A DNA stretch of 64,000 nt from contig NZ_LXWK01000011.1 of assembly GCF_001669775.1 (NCBI RefSeq), positions 1-64,000 on the forward strand, given 5' to 3'. How positions within the stretch are numbered: position 1 is the stretch's first letter; each line of letters starts with the position of its first letter. Under the pieces are notes generated by a model. That model had not been told where the DNA came from. It ran no database searches and saw nothing but the letters and a program-made list of their open reading frames with translations. Shown one piece after another: positions 8,378 through 15,509 of the stretch. This stretch comes from Rheinheimera sp. SA_1. Lineage in GTDB: Bacteria; Pseudomonadota; Gammaproteobacteria; Enterobacterales; Alteromonadaceae. A program made the translations under genes and the position numbers.

Positions 8378-9790
8378 ATGCAGCATATTGCAATGATTGG
8401 TGGCGGTCTGGCGGGAACCCTGGTCGCGATGCACTTGGTCCGGCATGCACAGCGGCCGCTCTGCATTACTCTATTTGACCAGCAAGCCCAATTTCAAACC
8501 GGCATCGCTTATGCCCAATCAGATTTCCGCCATTTATTAAATGTCGCTGCGGGTAAAATGAGTGCCTGGCCAGATCAACCGCTTCATTTTGTGCAATGGT
8601 TACAGCAACAGCCGGCTTATGCCAATATCGACGGCGCATTGTTGGCACAAACTTATCTGCCGCGCGCTTTGTATGGTCAATACCTGCAGCAGCAGTGGCA
8701 ACAAACGGTACAGGACGCCAGCAGCAAAAATATTCAGCTGAAGCTTTTGGCGGTTTCTGTGACCAAGCTCAGGGTACTGCCAACGTCGATTGCCTTAAGC
8801 AGTGCACTGGGCGAAATGCAATTCGACGCGGTGGTAGTTGCAACCGGTAATGAACTACCGAGACCCCCATTGCCAGCGGCGAGTGGCTTAACGGCAATTG
8901 CCGGTTATCAGCACAATCCATGGCAAGCCGTTACAATCCCTCATTCAAATACACAATCAACCGCAAAACCGCTGCAGCCAGATAGCCGCGTACTGATTTT
9001 AGGTAACGGCCTGACGATGGTCGATACCGTGCTGGCGCTGCGTCAGGCAGGGGTACGCAGCCCGATGATATCGTTGTCGCCACACGGCTATGGCATGTTG
9101 CCGCATCGGGTGTCAGCAGTAAAACTGCCGGACTTCGCCAGCACTCTGGGTGAACATCCTTCACTACGGCAGGCGTTGCGCTTATTTAACCAACAGCGCA
9201 AACAATTGCGACAGCTGGGGATCTCGGCCGAAGGATTGGTTGACAACTTACGACCTTATTCACAGCTATGGTGGCGTGGTTTTTCCAGCGCTGAAAAACA
9301 GTTTTTCTTCAGAAAGCTACGTCATTTATGGGGGGTAGCACGGCATCGTTTGCCACTACAGATCCATGATCAAATTCAGCAACTTCGGCTGCAAGGTGCA
9401 CTGGAAGTCCGCGCGGGGCGGTTATTGAGTTGTCAGCAGCATGACAGTGGTATCGAGGTTCAGTTTATCGCTAAGGGTCAAACGGCACCAGAAGTGCGGC
9501 AAGTTGATCATATTATCAACTGCACCGGTCCAGAAAACTGTTATCCACGGCTCGCCAATCATATGCTCGCAACCGCCATTGCTGAAGGTGTGCTGGCATC
9601 GGGGCCACTAGAGCTTGGTTTAGCTGCATGTCCAGGATCACTGGCGCTGAAAAATGGCAGCGGCGACATTCATCCTCGGTTGTTCGGGATTGGCTCTATC
9701 CTGCGCGGAGAGCTTTGGGAAACCACGGCACTGAACGAAATTCGCCAACAAGCACACCAGTTGGCCGGTCAGTTACTGTTGCTGGAATAA
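8378..9790 (+). CDS. FAD/NAD(P)-binding protein (YdhS-like oxidoreductase family)
   Basis: A 470-residue protein beginning with a textbook Rossmann dinucleotide-binding motif (IAMIGGGLAGTLVAMHL, residues 4-20). It then has the family-typical GIAYAQSDFRHLLNVAAGKMS and, near residue 210, a second dinucleotide-type motif VLILGNGLTMVDTVLAL. The C-terminal part ends with INCTGPE and LFGIGSILRGELWETTALNEIRQQA, as in the uncharacterised FAD-NAD(P)-binding family (PF13454 type). The substrate is unknown. The start at 8378 follows a GGAG eight bases upstream. The 3' end overlaps the convergent hydrolase gene by 22 bp. Confidence 0.8.
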   Translation: MQHIAMIGGGLAGTLVAMHLVRHAQRPLCITLFDQQAQFQTGIAYAQSDFRHLLNVAAGKMSAWPDQPLHFVQWLQQQPAYANIDGALLAQTYLPRALYGQYLQQQWQQTVQDASSKNIQLKLLAVSVTKLRVLPTSIALSSALGEMQFDAVVVATGNELPRPPLPAASGLTAIAGYQHNPWQAVTIPHSNTQSTAKPLQPDSRVLILGNGLTMVDTVLALRQAGVRSPMISLSPHGYGMLPHRVSAVKLPDFASTLGEHPSLRQALRLFNQQRKQLRQLGISAEGLVDNLRPYSQLWWRGFSSAEKQFFFRKLRHLWGVARHRLPLQIHDQIQQLRLQGALEVRAGRLLSCQQHDSGIEVQFIAKGQTAPEVRQVDHIINCTGPENCYPRLANHMLATAIAEGVLASGPLELGLAACPGSLALKNGSGDIHPRLFGIGSILRGELWETTALNEIRQQAHQLAGQLLLLE

Positions 9791-10548
9791 AAATCAACGG
9801 CCTGCTGCAGTACCCAAGCTGGCGCGTCCAATGCTAAATCATGGCCGGCACTTCTATGCAGCAACAACGGCACCTGCCATCGATCTGCCATCCGCTGACT
9901 GGCTTGCCAATCAACCAACCGATCGGCCCTGCTGGCCAATAACAATACCGGACAATGGGGTTTCGCCGGTAATCGAAAGCGACTTGCCGCCACCAACTGC
10001 CGTAGTACATCTAATTTACGCACCGGTCTTTCCTGCGCAATAAGCTGCCAACTCGCTAACTGTTGCTGCCGCAACTTCAGGTTGTTCGCAGTGAGTTGTA
10101 AAATAAGCTGCTCGCGCTTTTGCACCGAAGCAAACAAAGCTTGCACCACCAGCGGATAACTTCGCCATTTTAGTCGTTGATAAAAGGGCGTTAATCCGGC
10201 GCTACTGCTATTGATCAGCAATAACGAAGCGATCTCTCGCGGATACTGCGCCGACCACTCCATAGCCACCATAGCGCCTAGCGACATCGCCAGTAAATGA
10301 CAAGGTCCTTGCTGTAATAACGCCAGTCGCGAGCGCAACTGTTGCACCATTTGCGAAATATTTGCCGGAGCACTTTCATGCCGCGCCTGCCCAACGCCTG
10401 GCAAATCCAGCGCCAGCACCGGGTTTACCACTGCGCGTTGCAACTGTCCGATAAAATCGCCCCAGTGTGCTTGTTCCCGCGACAACCCGCGCAGTAATAC
10501 GATAGGAAGCACCTTGCGTGGCTCACCTGAAACACCGGTTAATACCAT
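9769..10548 (-). CDS. Alpha/beta-fold hydrolase
   Basis: A 259-residue hydrolase. The oxyanion-side strand and loop read IVLLRGLSREQAHWGDF. The nucleophile elbow is AMSLGAM near residue 89 (Ser in A-x-S-x-G, a variant of G-x-S-x-G). The late acidic and histidine positions are in LLASRADRLVDW and SAGHDLALDAP. There is no signal peptide, so it is probably cytoplasmic. Its start lies inside the end of the upstream M14-peptidase gene (10 bp overlap), which indicates translational coupling. The pair could process a common ester or amide substrate, but nothing in the sequence says which. Confidence 0.72.
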   Translation of the reverse strand: MVLTGVSGEPRKVLPIVLLRGLSREQAHWGDFIGQLQRAVVNPVLALDLPGVGQARHESAPANISQMVQQLRSRLALLQQGPCHLLAMSLGAMVAMEWSAQYPREIASLLLINSSSAGLTPFYQRLKWRSYPLVVQALFASVQKREQLILQLTANNLKLRQQQLASWQLIAQERPVRKLDVLRQLVAASRFRLPAKPHCPVLLLASRADRLVDWQASQRMADRWQVPLLLHRSAGHDLALDAPAWVLQQAVDFYSSNSN

Positions 10549-11567
10549 AACTCCCCCGCTTCGCTGGCATTGCGGCTACTGACCGATGACAACCAATCCG
10601 GTGCAGCGGCTGTGGCATGCAGCAAAAAATCAAATAAAATCAGATGCGAGCGCAATACTCTTTTAATACGATGTGGTTTTACCGGATGAAACAAACCGTG
10701 ACTTCGCAGCAATTGAAATGGGTTTTTTCGTACCCAATTCCAGCTGCCCATTTCCAGTGTCAGCGGTAAAAAAGTAGGAGCATCCGCGATGCCTGCCCCG
10801 TTTATTACTGAAGGTTGCTGTGACAAATCGTATAAATAATCCCATAAATCGCCATGACACAAATAATGCCGGCTTTGCGGTTCAAAAATGTAATTTTGCT
10901 GCGGATAAGTCTGGAAAAACAGTTCACGTAAGCGGTGCATCTGTGCCAGATGAGCGATGGGCTGCAGCGCGGATTTGGCATATGGAAACCACAGACGGTC
11001 GGTGCGGCCAAAGCCTGAATGACAATCCAACGCCAGTACAAAAGGCGCTTTGAACAACTGCTGCACATACGCAATCACCCAGCCGGTTTCTTGCTGCAAC
11101 TCACCCGCAAGCCCGCGATACCAGGGCAAACGTTTTGAATACCTTTGCCCGCCAAGCAACCAGGCAGCTTTTTCGGTACAATCGATTGGCGCATTTCGCA
11201 TTAAATCAACATGATGCTGATTTGAACGCCAGCCGAGCGCCATGCCAGACGGATTAATCAATGGCAGTAAACAAAGCTGAACTTTATCGAACAAAGCGGC
11301 AAAATTCGGGTCCCACTGCAAGCGACTGCACAGGCCTTCCAAAAATGCCAACAGCACTTGCGTGCCGATCCGCTCCAGACCGTGCACACCAGCGGTCAGC
11401 AGCAGTACCGGCTTGTGCGGTGCCGCCAAGCCTACGGTAACAGCGTAAATGGGTAATTGTTGTTGCTGAAAATCAATCAGCCCCAGCACTTTGGATTGCA
11501 CCAATTCTGGCGCACTGCGTAGTAGCAGTTCCAACTGATGTAGTTCTGGCAGCGAATATGCAACCAT
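10539..11567 (-). CDS. M14-family zinc carboxypeptidase-like protein
   Basis: A 342-residue protein with the metal-site pattern of M14/AstE-like zinc peptidases. An H-x-x-E is in TAGVHGLERIG (about residues 57-66), the third ligand histidine is in ALDCHSGFG (about 175-185), and a candidate catalytic glutamate is in LTLEMGSW near residue 270. The conserved LINPSGMALGWR segment fits the same fold. No signal peptide is visible, so the substrate is probably intracellular. The ORF is followed with a 10-bp overlap by the alpha/beta hydrolase gene. Specific substrate is unknown; assignment to a deacylase (AstE/AspA-like) rather than a true carboxypeptidase is possible. Confidence 0.75.
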   Translation of the reverse strand: MVAYSLPELHQLELLLRSAPELVQSKVLGLIDFQQQQLPIYAVTVGLAAPHKPVLLLTAGVHGLERIGTQVLLAFLEGLCSRLQWDPNFAALFDKVQLCLLPLINPSGMALGWRSNQHHVDLMRNAPIDCTEKAAWLLGGQRYSKRLPWYRGLAGELQQETGWVIAYVQQLFKAPFVLALDCHSGFGRTDRLWFPYAKSALQPIAHLAQMHRLRELFFQTYPQQNYIFEPQSRHYLCHGDLWDYLYDLSQQPSVINGAGIADAPTFLPLTLEMGSWNWVRKNPFQLLRSHGLFHPVKPHRIKRVLRSHLILFDFLLHATAAAPDWLSSVSSRNASEAGELWY

Positions 11568-11673
11568 GGGCCGTCTCCGCGAAGCTTTGCATCAGCTTAA
11601 AGCAGGAGATCTGACCCAAGATGGCATTTTGATGAATTTTCAAACATTTGGCACTACAGGCAGACTATGCCAT

Positions 11674-11748
11674 AGTGCGATTGAGAACAGTGCGATTGAG
11701 AGCAGTGCGATTTTGATCTGTGCAGTTTTGATCAATGTAATTTCGACC
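11674..11748. repeat. Five degenerate 15-bp tandem repeats
   Basis: Five head-to-tail 15-bp units (the first three begin AGTGCGATT) occupy the region between the divergent M14-peptidase gene and the small lipoprotein gene. The first three copies are closely alike and the last two have drifted. The array ends 15 bp before the lipoprotein ATG at 11764, so changes in copy number would alter promoter or leader spacing. Confidence 0.85.
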
Positions 11749-11763
11749 AGATGGGAGCCAAGA

Positions 11764-11994
11764 ATGACCCGAACTTTGAGTAGTATGCTGCTGTTGCTAC
11801 TGCTGCTGTTTCTGCAAAGCTGTACCGTCGCCAAACGCGGCAGCGAAGAATATTGGTACAACAAGATGGTTGCCGAGCAACGTGCCCAGTGCAGTCTGTT
11901 GCCAGAACCACTGGCTGGCAGTTGTTTAAAAGACGTTGCGGCCAAGAGCTATCAGGATTTTGTCAAAAACCGCCAGTTGCCAGCTGTGAAATAG
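11764..11994 (+). CDS. Small predicted lipoprotein
   Basis: A 76-residue protein with a leucine-rich signal sequence (SSMLLLLLLLFLQSC) ending in a lipobox-like LQSC, so the cysteine near residue 20 is probably lipidated. The mature part is about 57 residues with two further cysteines (QCSLLPEPLAGSC) that could form a disulfide. The start at 11764 is preferred because GGGAG lies upstream and because the signal peptide then begins at the N-terminus. The same frame runs back to 11566, but that extension is made of the 15-bp repeats and is probably not translated. No family is recognised. Confidence 0.62.
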   Translation: MTRTLSSMLLLLLLLFLQSCTVAKRGSEEYWYNKMVAEQRAQCSLLPEPLAGSCLKDVAAKSYQDFVKNRQLPAVK

Positions 11995-12059
11995 CATCGT
12001 TTTTTTGCCTTTGAAAACTAGCCTTGATTCTGTTGGTCACCACAACCGGAGCAGCGGCG

Positions 12060-12572
12060 TTACCGCTTCGGTTCCGTGTAATAGTCCAGCCATTTTTGGG
12101 TATCCGCCGACAAAATTTGCTTCAGTGTTACTAAGCCAGCTTTTTCCAGGATCTTTTTGGAAGCCAGGTTATCCGGCGCCACAATGCCAACAATCTCCGG
12201 CAGTTTCAGCACATTTTTGCCGTATTGGTACACAGCCAAAGCCGCTTCTGATGCGTAACCACGACCACTAAATTCCGGCAGCAACGCATATCCGACATCC
12301 GGAATGCCAAGATACTCACGGTACACTAATCCAGCCAGACCAATATTAACACCATCAGATTTACGCACCAGCCGGTACATGCCAAAGCCATGTTGCTGAT
12401 AGCTACGCATCGGTCCGTCTTGCAGATATTGCTCTGCCTGTGCCAGCGAACGCACTCCGCGATCGCCAATATTGCGGATAAAGCTTTCTTCGTTCAGCAG
12501 TCGTAGCATCAACGCAGAATCAGCCAGTGTCAGCGAGTAAAAAGCCAGCCGGTCACTTTGTAAAATTTCCAT
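12060..12572 (-). CDS. GNAT-family N-acetyltransferase (RimJ/RimL-like)
   Basis: A 170-residue acetyltransferase of the RimJ/RimL type: N-terminal LQSDRLAFYSLTLAD, then IGLAGLVYREYLGIPDVGYALLPEF. The acetyl-CoA loop is GRGYASEAA (R/Q-x-x-G-x-G/A variant), and the tail VAPDNLASKKILEKAGL is typical of the family. The start at 12572 is chosen because AGAGGGG sits just upstream; the frame extends further to 12623 through the symporter terminator. Substrate cannot be predicted; small molecules or protein N-termini are both possible. Confidence 0.85.
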   Translation of the reverse strand: MEILQSDRLAFYSLTLADSALMLRLLNEESFIRNIGDRGVRSLAQAEQYLQDGPMRSYQQHGFGMYRLVRKSDGVNIGLAGLVYREYLGIPDVGYALLPEFSGRGYASEAALAVYQYGKNVLKLPEIVGIVAPDNLASKKILEKAGLVTLKQILSADTQKWLDYYTEPKR

Positions 12573-12614
12573 TACCCCTCTCTTATCGGTGAAAACGCCG
12601 CCGCTATGATAAAA

Positions 12615-12640
12615 AAAGCCCAATCACGAGACTGGGCTTT
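12615..12640 (-). terminator. Rho-independent terminator after the alanine symporter gene
   Basis: An 8-bp stem (AAAGCCCA/TGGGCTTT) with a 10-nt loop is followed on the minus strand by a run of T. It lies 45 bp after the symporter stop and directly before the acetyltransferase leader, so it separates the two transcription units. Confidence 0.85.
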
Positions 12641-12684
12641 AAGTTTTTGTCGCTTCTTATTATAACTTCGGTAAGTCGGTCAAC

Positions 12685-14190
12685 TTACTGTTGTGACTTT
12701 TGTCTTTGTTCTTCCAACCGTTTTTCCCAGAACGTGGCATTTTTGATGCCCAGTTTTACCGGATCAAAGGTAATAGGTCCGCCAGCTTTTTTCTGCGCTT
12801 CATAATCGCGCAAACAGGTAATAGTGGGTTTGTGTAAAAAGAAAATAATCAGGATACCAATCACGTTCACCCAAGCCATCATGCCAACACCAATATCACC
12901 GATAGTCCAGATATAACCGGCACTATTGACGGTGCCATAAGCAACCATAAACATCAGCAGCAGTTTAAAGAACACGCTTGGCAGCTTGTTGTTAAACACC
13001 CGATTTAAATATGCAACGTTAGTTTCGGTGATGTAGTAGTAAGCAACAATAGTAGTGAAGGCAAAGAAGAACAGCGCTAAGCCGACAAACACCTGACCGA
13101 AGTTACCAAACACACTTAATAGCGCCATCTGAGTAAATGCAGCCGAGCCAATTTCTGTACTGGCAGGAAGATTTTGTACGATAAAACTGCCGTCAGTCAG
13201 CGTGCCGACCACGTTATATTGTTGCGTGATTAAAATCATCAGTGCCGTTGCGGTGCAGACCAGCAAGGTGTCGACATAGACTGAAAAAGCCTGCACCAGG
13301 CCTTGCTGTGCCGGGTGGTCAACTTCGGCAGCTGCAGCCGCGTGAGGACCGGTGCCCTGACCTGCTTCATTGGAATATATACCGCGTTTCACACCCCAGC
13401 CAATTGCAGCCCCCAAACCGGCTTGTGCCGTAAACGCATCGGTGAAAATCAATTCAATCACCCCAGGCAGTTTATCCAGATTTAGAAACACCACAATCAG
13501 TGCCATGACGATATAACCCAGCGCCATAAATGGCACGACGATTTGCGTGAAATTGGCAATCCGTTTAATACCGCCAAAAATGATAAATGCCAGGGTAATC
13601 AGGATCACAGCCAGCGCGATCAGTTTATAAGTGCCGACGTCACCAAAACTGGTACTGACCATGGTACCGTCACCAAAAATTTGGGTGACGGCGTTACCCA
13701 CGGCGTTGGCTTGCACGCCAGGTAAGAATATCCCGCAACCAATAATGGCCGAGATAGCAAACACCACGGCCAGTGGCCGCCAACCCAGACAACGTTCAAA
13801 ATAATAAGCCGGTCCGCCGCGGTATTCGCCGTTCTCTTCAACTTTATAAATCTGACCTAAAGTCGATTCGGCATAGGCGGTACTGGCACCTAAAAACGCC
13901 ATCACCCACATCCAGAACACCGCACCTGGGCCGCCAAAACCAATGGCAGCAGCGACACCAGCAATATTACCGACACCAACCCGGCCGGACAGCGAAACTG
14001 CCAGCGCCTGAAATGAGGAGATACCTTTATCTGACGCATTGTTATCCAGCATCAGCCGGCACATTTCTTTAAAATGCCGGACCTGGGCAAAGCGGGTCAT
14101 TACGGAGTAAAACAAACCTGCGCCAAGACATAAATAAATCAGTGCTGAACTCCAGACGACATTATTTATGCTGTTTACAATTTCATTCAT
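12685..14190 (-). CDS. Sodium:alanine (AGCS-family) symporter
   Basis: A polytopic inner-membrane protein of 501 residues that imports alanine, glycine or similar amino acids with Na+ (AGCS family, DagA/AlsT/YaaJ). The family signature is visible: GRVGVGNIAGVAAAIGFGGPGA near residues 70-90, then GASTAYAESTLGQIYK, and GWGVKRGIYSNEAGQGTGPHAAAAA around 265-290. About ten hydrophobic segments follow the expected pattern. The ATG at 14190 is preferred to the GTG at 14196 because GAGGA then has an 8-nt spacing. Monocistronic, with a clear terminator downstream. Confidence 0.93.
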   Translation of the reverse strand: MNEIVNSINNVVWSSALIYLCLGAGLFYSVMTRFAQVRHFKEMCRLMLDNNASDKGISSFQALAVSLSGRVGVGNIAGVAAAIGFGGPGAVFWMWVMAFLGASTAYAESTLGQIYKVEENGEYRGGPAYYFERCLGWRPLAVVFAISAIIGCGIFLPGVQANAVGNAVTQIFGDGTMVSTSFGDVGTYKLIALAVILITLAFIIFGGIKRIANFTQIVVPFMALGYIVMALIVVFLNLDKLPGVIELIFTDAFTAQAGLGAAIGWGVKRGIYSNEAGQGTGPHAAAAAEVDHPAQQGLVQAFSVYVDTLLVCTATALMILITQQYNVVGTLTDGSFIVQNLPASTEIGSAAFTQMALLSVFGNFGQVFVGLALFFFAFTTIVAYYYITETNVAYLNRVFNNKLPSVFFKLLLMFMVAYGTVNSAGYIWTIGDIGVGMMAWVNVIGILIIFFLHKPTITCLRDYEAQKKAGGPITFDPVKLGIKNATFWEKRLEEQRQKSQQ

Positions 14191-14401
14191 CAACACATTC
14201 CTCGATTGTTATAATTTTTGCAGCCAGAGTGACCTCTGACTGAGCTGCACTGATATTTCAATGTAGGGTCCCAAAAGGCAGCGGCAGACAAGTGGCATAA
14301 GATACCGAAGTCAATCGGTCAGGCACAGCACTATTTACTGCTGCGATGCCAAAAACAGTGCTTTTTCGTAGCAATTGCTCGCTGATCGGAGCTGTATTTC
14401 T

Positions 14402-15121
14402 CTAATATTCCGGTAATTCTTTTGCCACAGCGCCAAGTTGCCGCATTTGCTTGAGCACCCACTGTTGTCTCTTGTACATATATGGCGAAGGTCGTTGTAG
14501 TAAAAAACGATGTGGGTTTGGCAGCACAGTGACCAGTAATGCGGCCTGTTGCCGGGTTAATTTTGCAGCACTAGTGCGAAAATACTGCTGCGCCGCAGCT
14601 TCCACCCCATAAACGCCAGAACCAAACTCGATACTGTTCAGATACACTTCTAAAATACGCTGTTTGCCCCAGACAGCTTCAATCAGCAGGGTAAAACCAG
14701 TCTCCAGGCCTTTACGCAACCAGCTGCGGCCGCTCCACAAAAAGACATTTTTGGCCGTTTGCTGGCTGATGGTGGAAGCCCCCCGGATTTTTTTACCCTT
14801 GCTGTTATAAACCAATGCTTTTTCAATCGCTTGCATATCAAAACCATTGTGTTCTAAAAACTTCTGATCTTCAGAAGCCACGGCCGCTTGCAATACGTGG
14901 CGGGAAATGTCCTCCAGCGGCACCCACTGGTGCCGCTGCTGATAGTTATGTTTACCCTGCCACCACGCTTCAAGCTGGCGCTCCAGCATCATGCCGGTGT
15001 AGAGCACCGGTACAAACGAATACAACAACACCAGACCAAGCAGCACAGCGCTGCCATAACGCAACAGTTGCAGCAATTTACGCATTAATTTACATAATAA
15101 TGTCGATAAGAATTGGGGCAC
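14402..15121 (-). CDS. mtgA: Monofunctional biosynthetic peptidoglycan transglycosylase
   Basis: A GT51 glycosyltransferase that polymerises lipid II glycan strands at the inner membrane, without a transpeptidase domain. One N-terminal membrane helix (about residues 20-42) is followed by the GT51 motifs: ASEDQKFLEHNGFD with the catalytic Glu, RGASTISQQTAKN, and LEVYLNSIEFGSGVYGVEAAAQ. Length 239 fits the family (E. coli about 242). The frame begins with GTG at 15121; an ATG at 15085 is an alternative, and neither has a strong ribosome binding site. Confidence 0.93.
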   Translation of the reverse strand: MPQFLSTLLCKLMRKLLQLLRYGSAVLLGLVLLYSFVPVLYTGMMLERQLEAWWQGKHNYQQRHQWVPLEDISRHVLQAAVASEDQKFLEHNGFDMQAIEKALVYNSKGKKIRGASTISQQTAKNVFLWSGRSWLRKGLETGFTLLIEAVWGKQRILEVYLNSIEFGSGVYGVEAAAQQYFRTSAAKLTRQQAALLVTVLPNPHRFLLQRPSPYMYKRQQWVLKQMRQLGAVAKELPEY

Positions 15122-15509
15122 GGAAAGGCATCAACGAATAGGTAACTGTAGAAAGTATAAAGAGATCTTTGAACACTGAATAGTCCGCCAGTACTAAGCG
15201 GCAACATACTCAACCCAGCTATTCAACACTTCAGGCAACGGCCTCTGTTAGTGAACAGCAATCAAACAGCCAGGTCGTGACCGTCATCACAATTTTCCGG
15301 CGGAGCGGTCGCGGTTGCGTTCAATTTTATTTACACCAAGCTGAATATTCGGCAGGAATAAAACTTTCCAGATGAACTTGTTAGCGAACATCGGTAATTC
15401 TCCAGCGATCCGCGGCAGAAAAAAGACTGACTGATCTTACAAACATCGCTTTCAATCTGGCTGAATTCTGTTAGACCTAATGCAAAGGAGTGAAAAAAGG
15501 GACTTCGGT
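15122..15509. other. Intergenic region between mtgA and the hybrid kinase
   Basis: About 390 bp between divergent genes. I see no convincing ORF, tRNA, tandem repeat or strong hairpin. It probably holds the two divergent promoters, but no clean -35/-10 pair stands out. The AAGGGA ribosome binding site for the kinase lies at 15497-15502. Confidence 0.5.

Noticed and set aside
11566-11763. Long N-terminal extension of the small lipoprotein from 11566
   Set aside because: The extension contains the 15-bp repeats and would place the signal peptide in the middle of the protein; 11764 has the better ribosome binding site.
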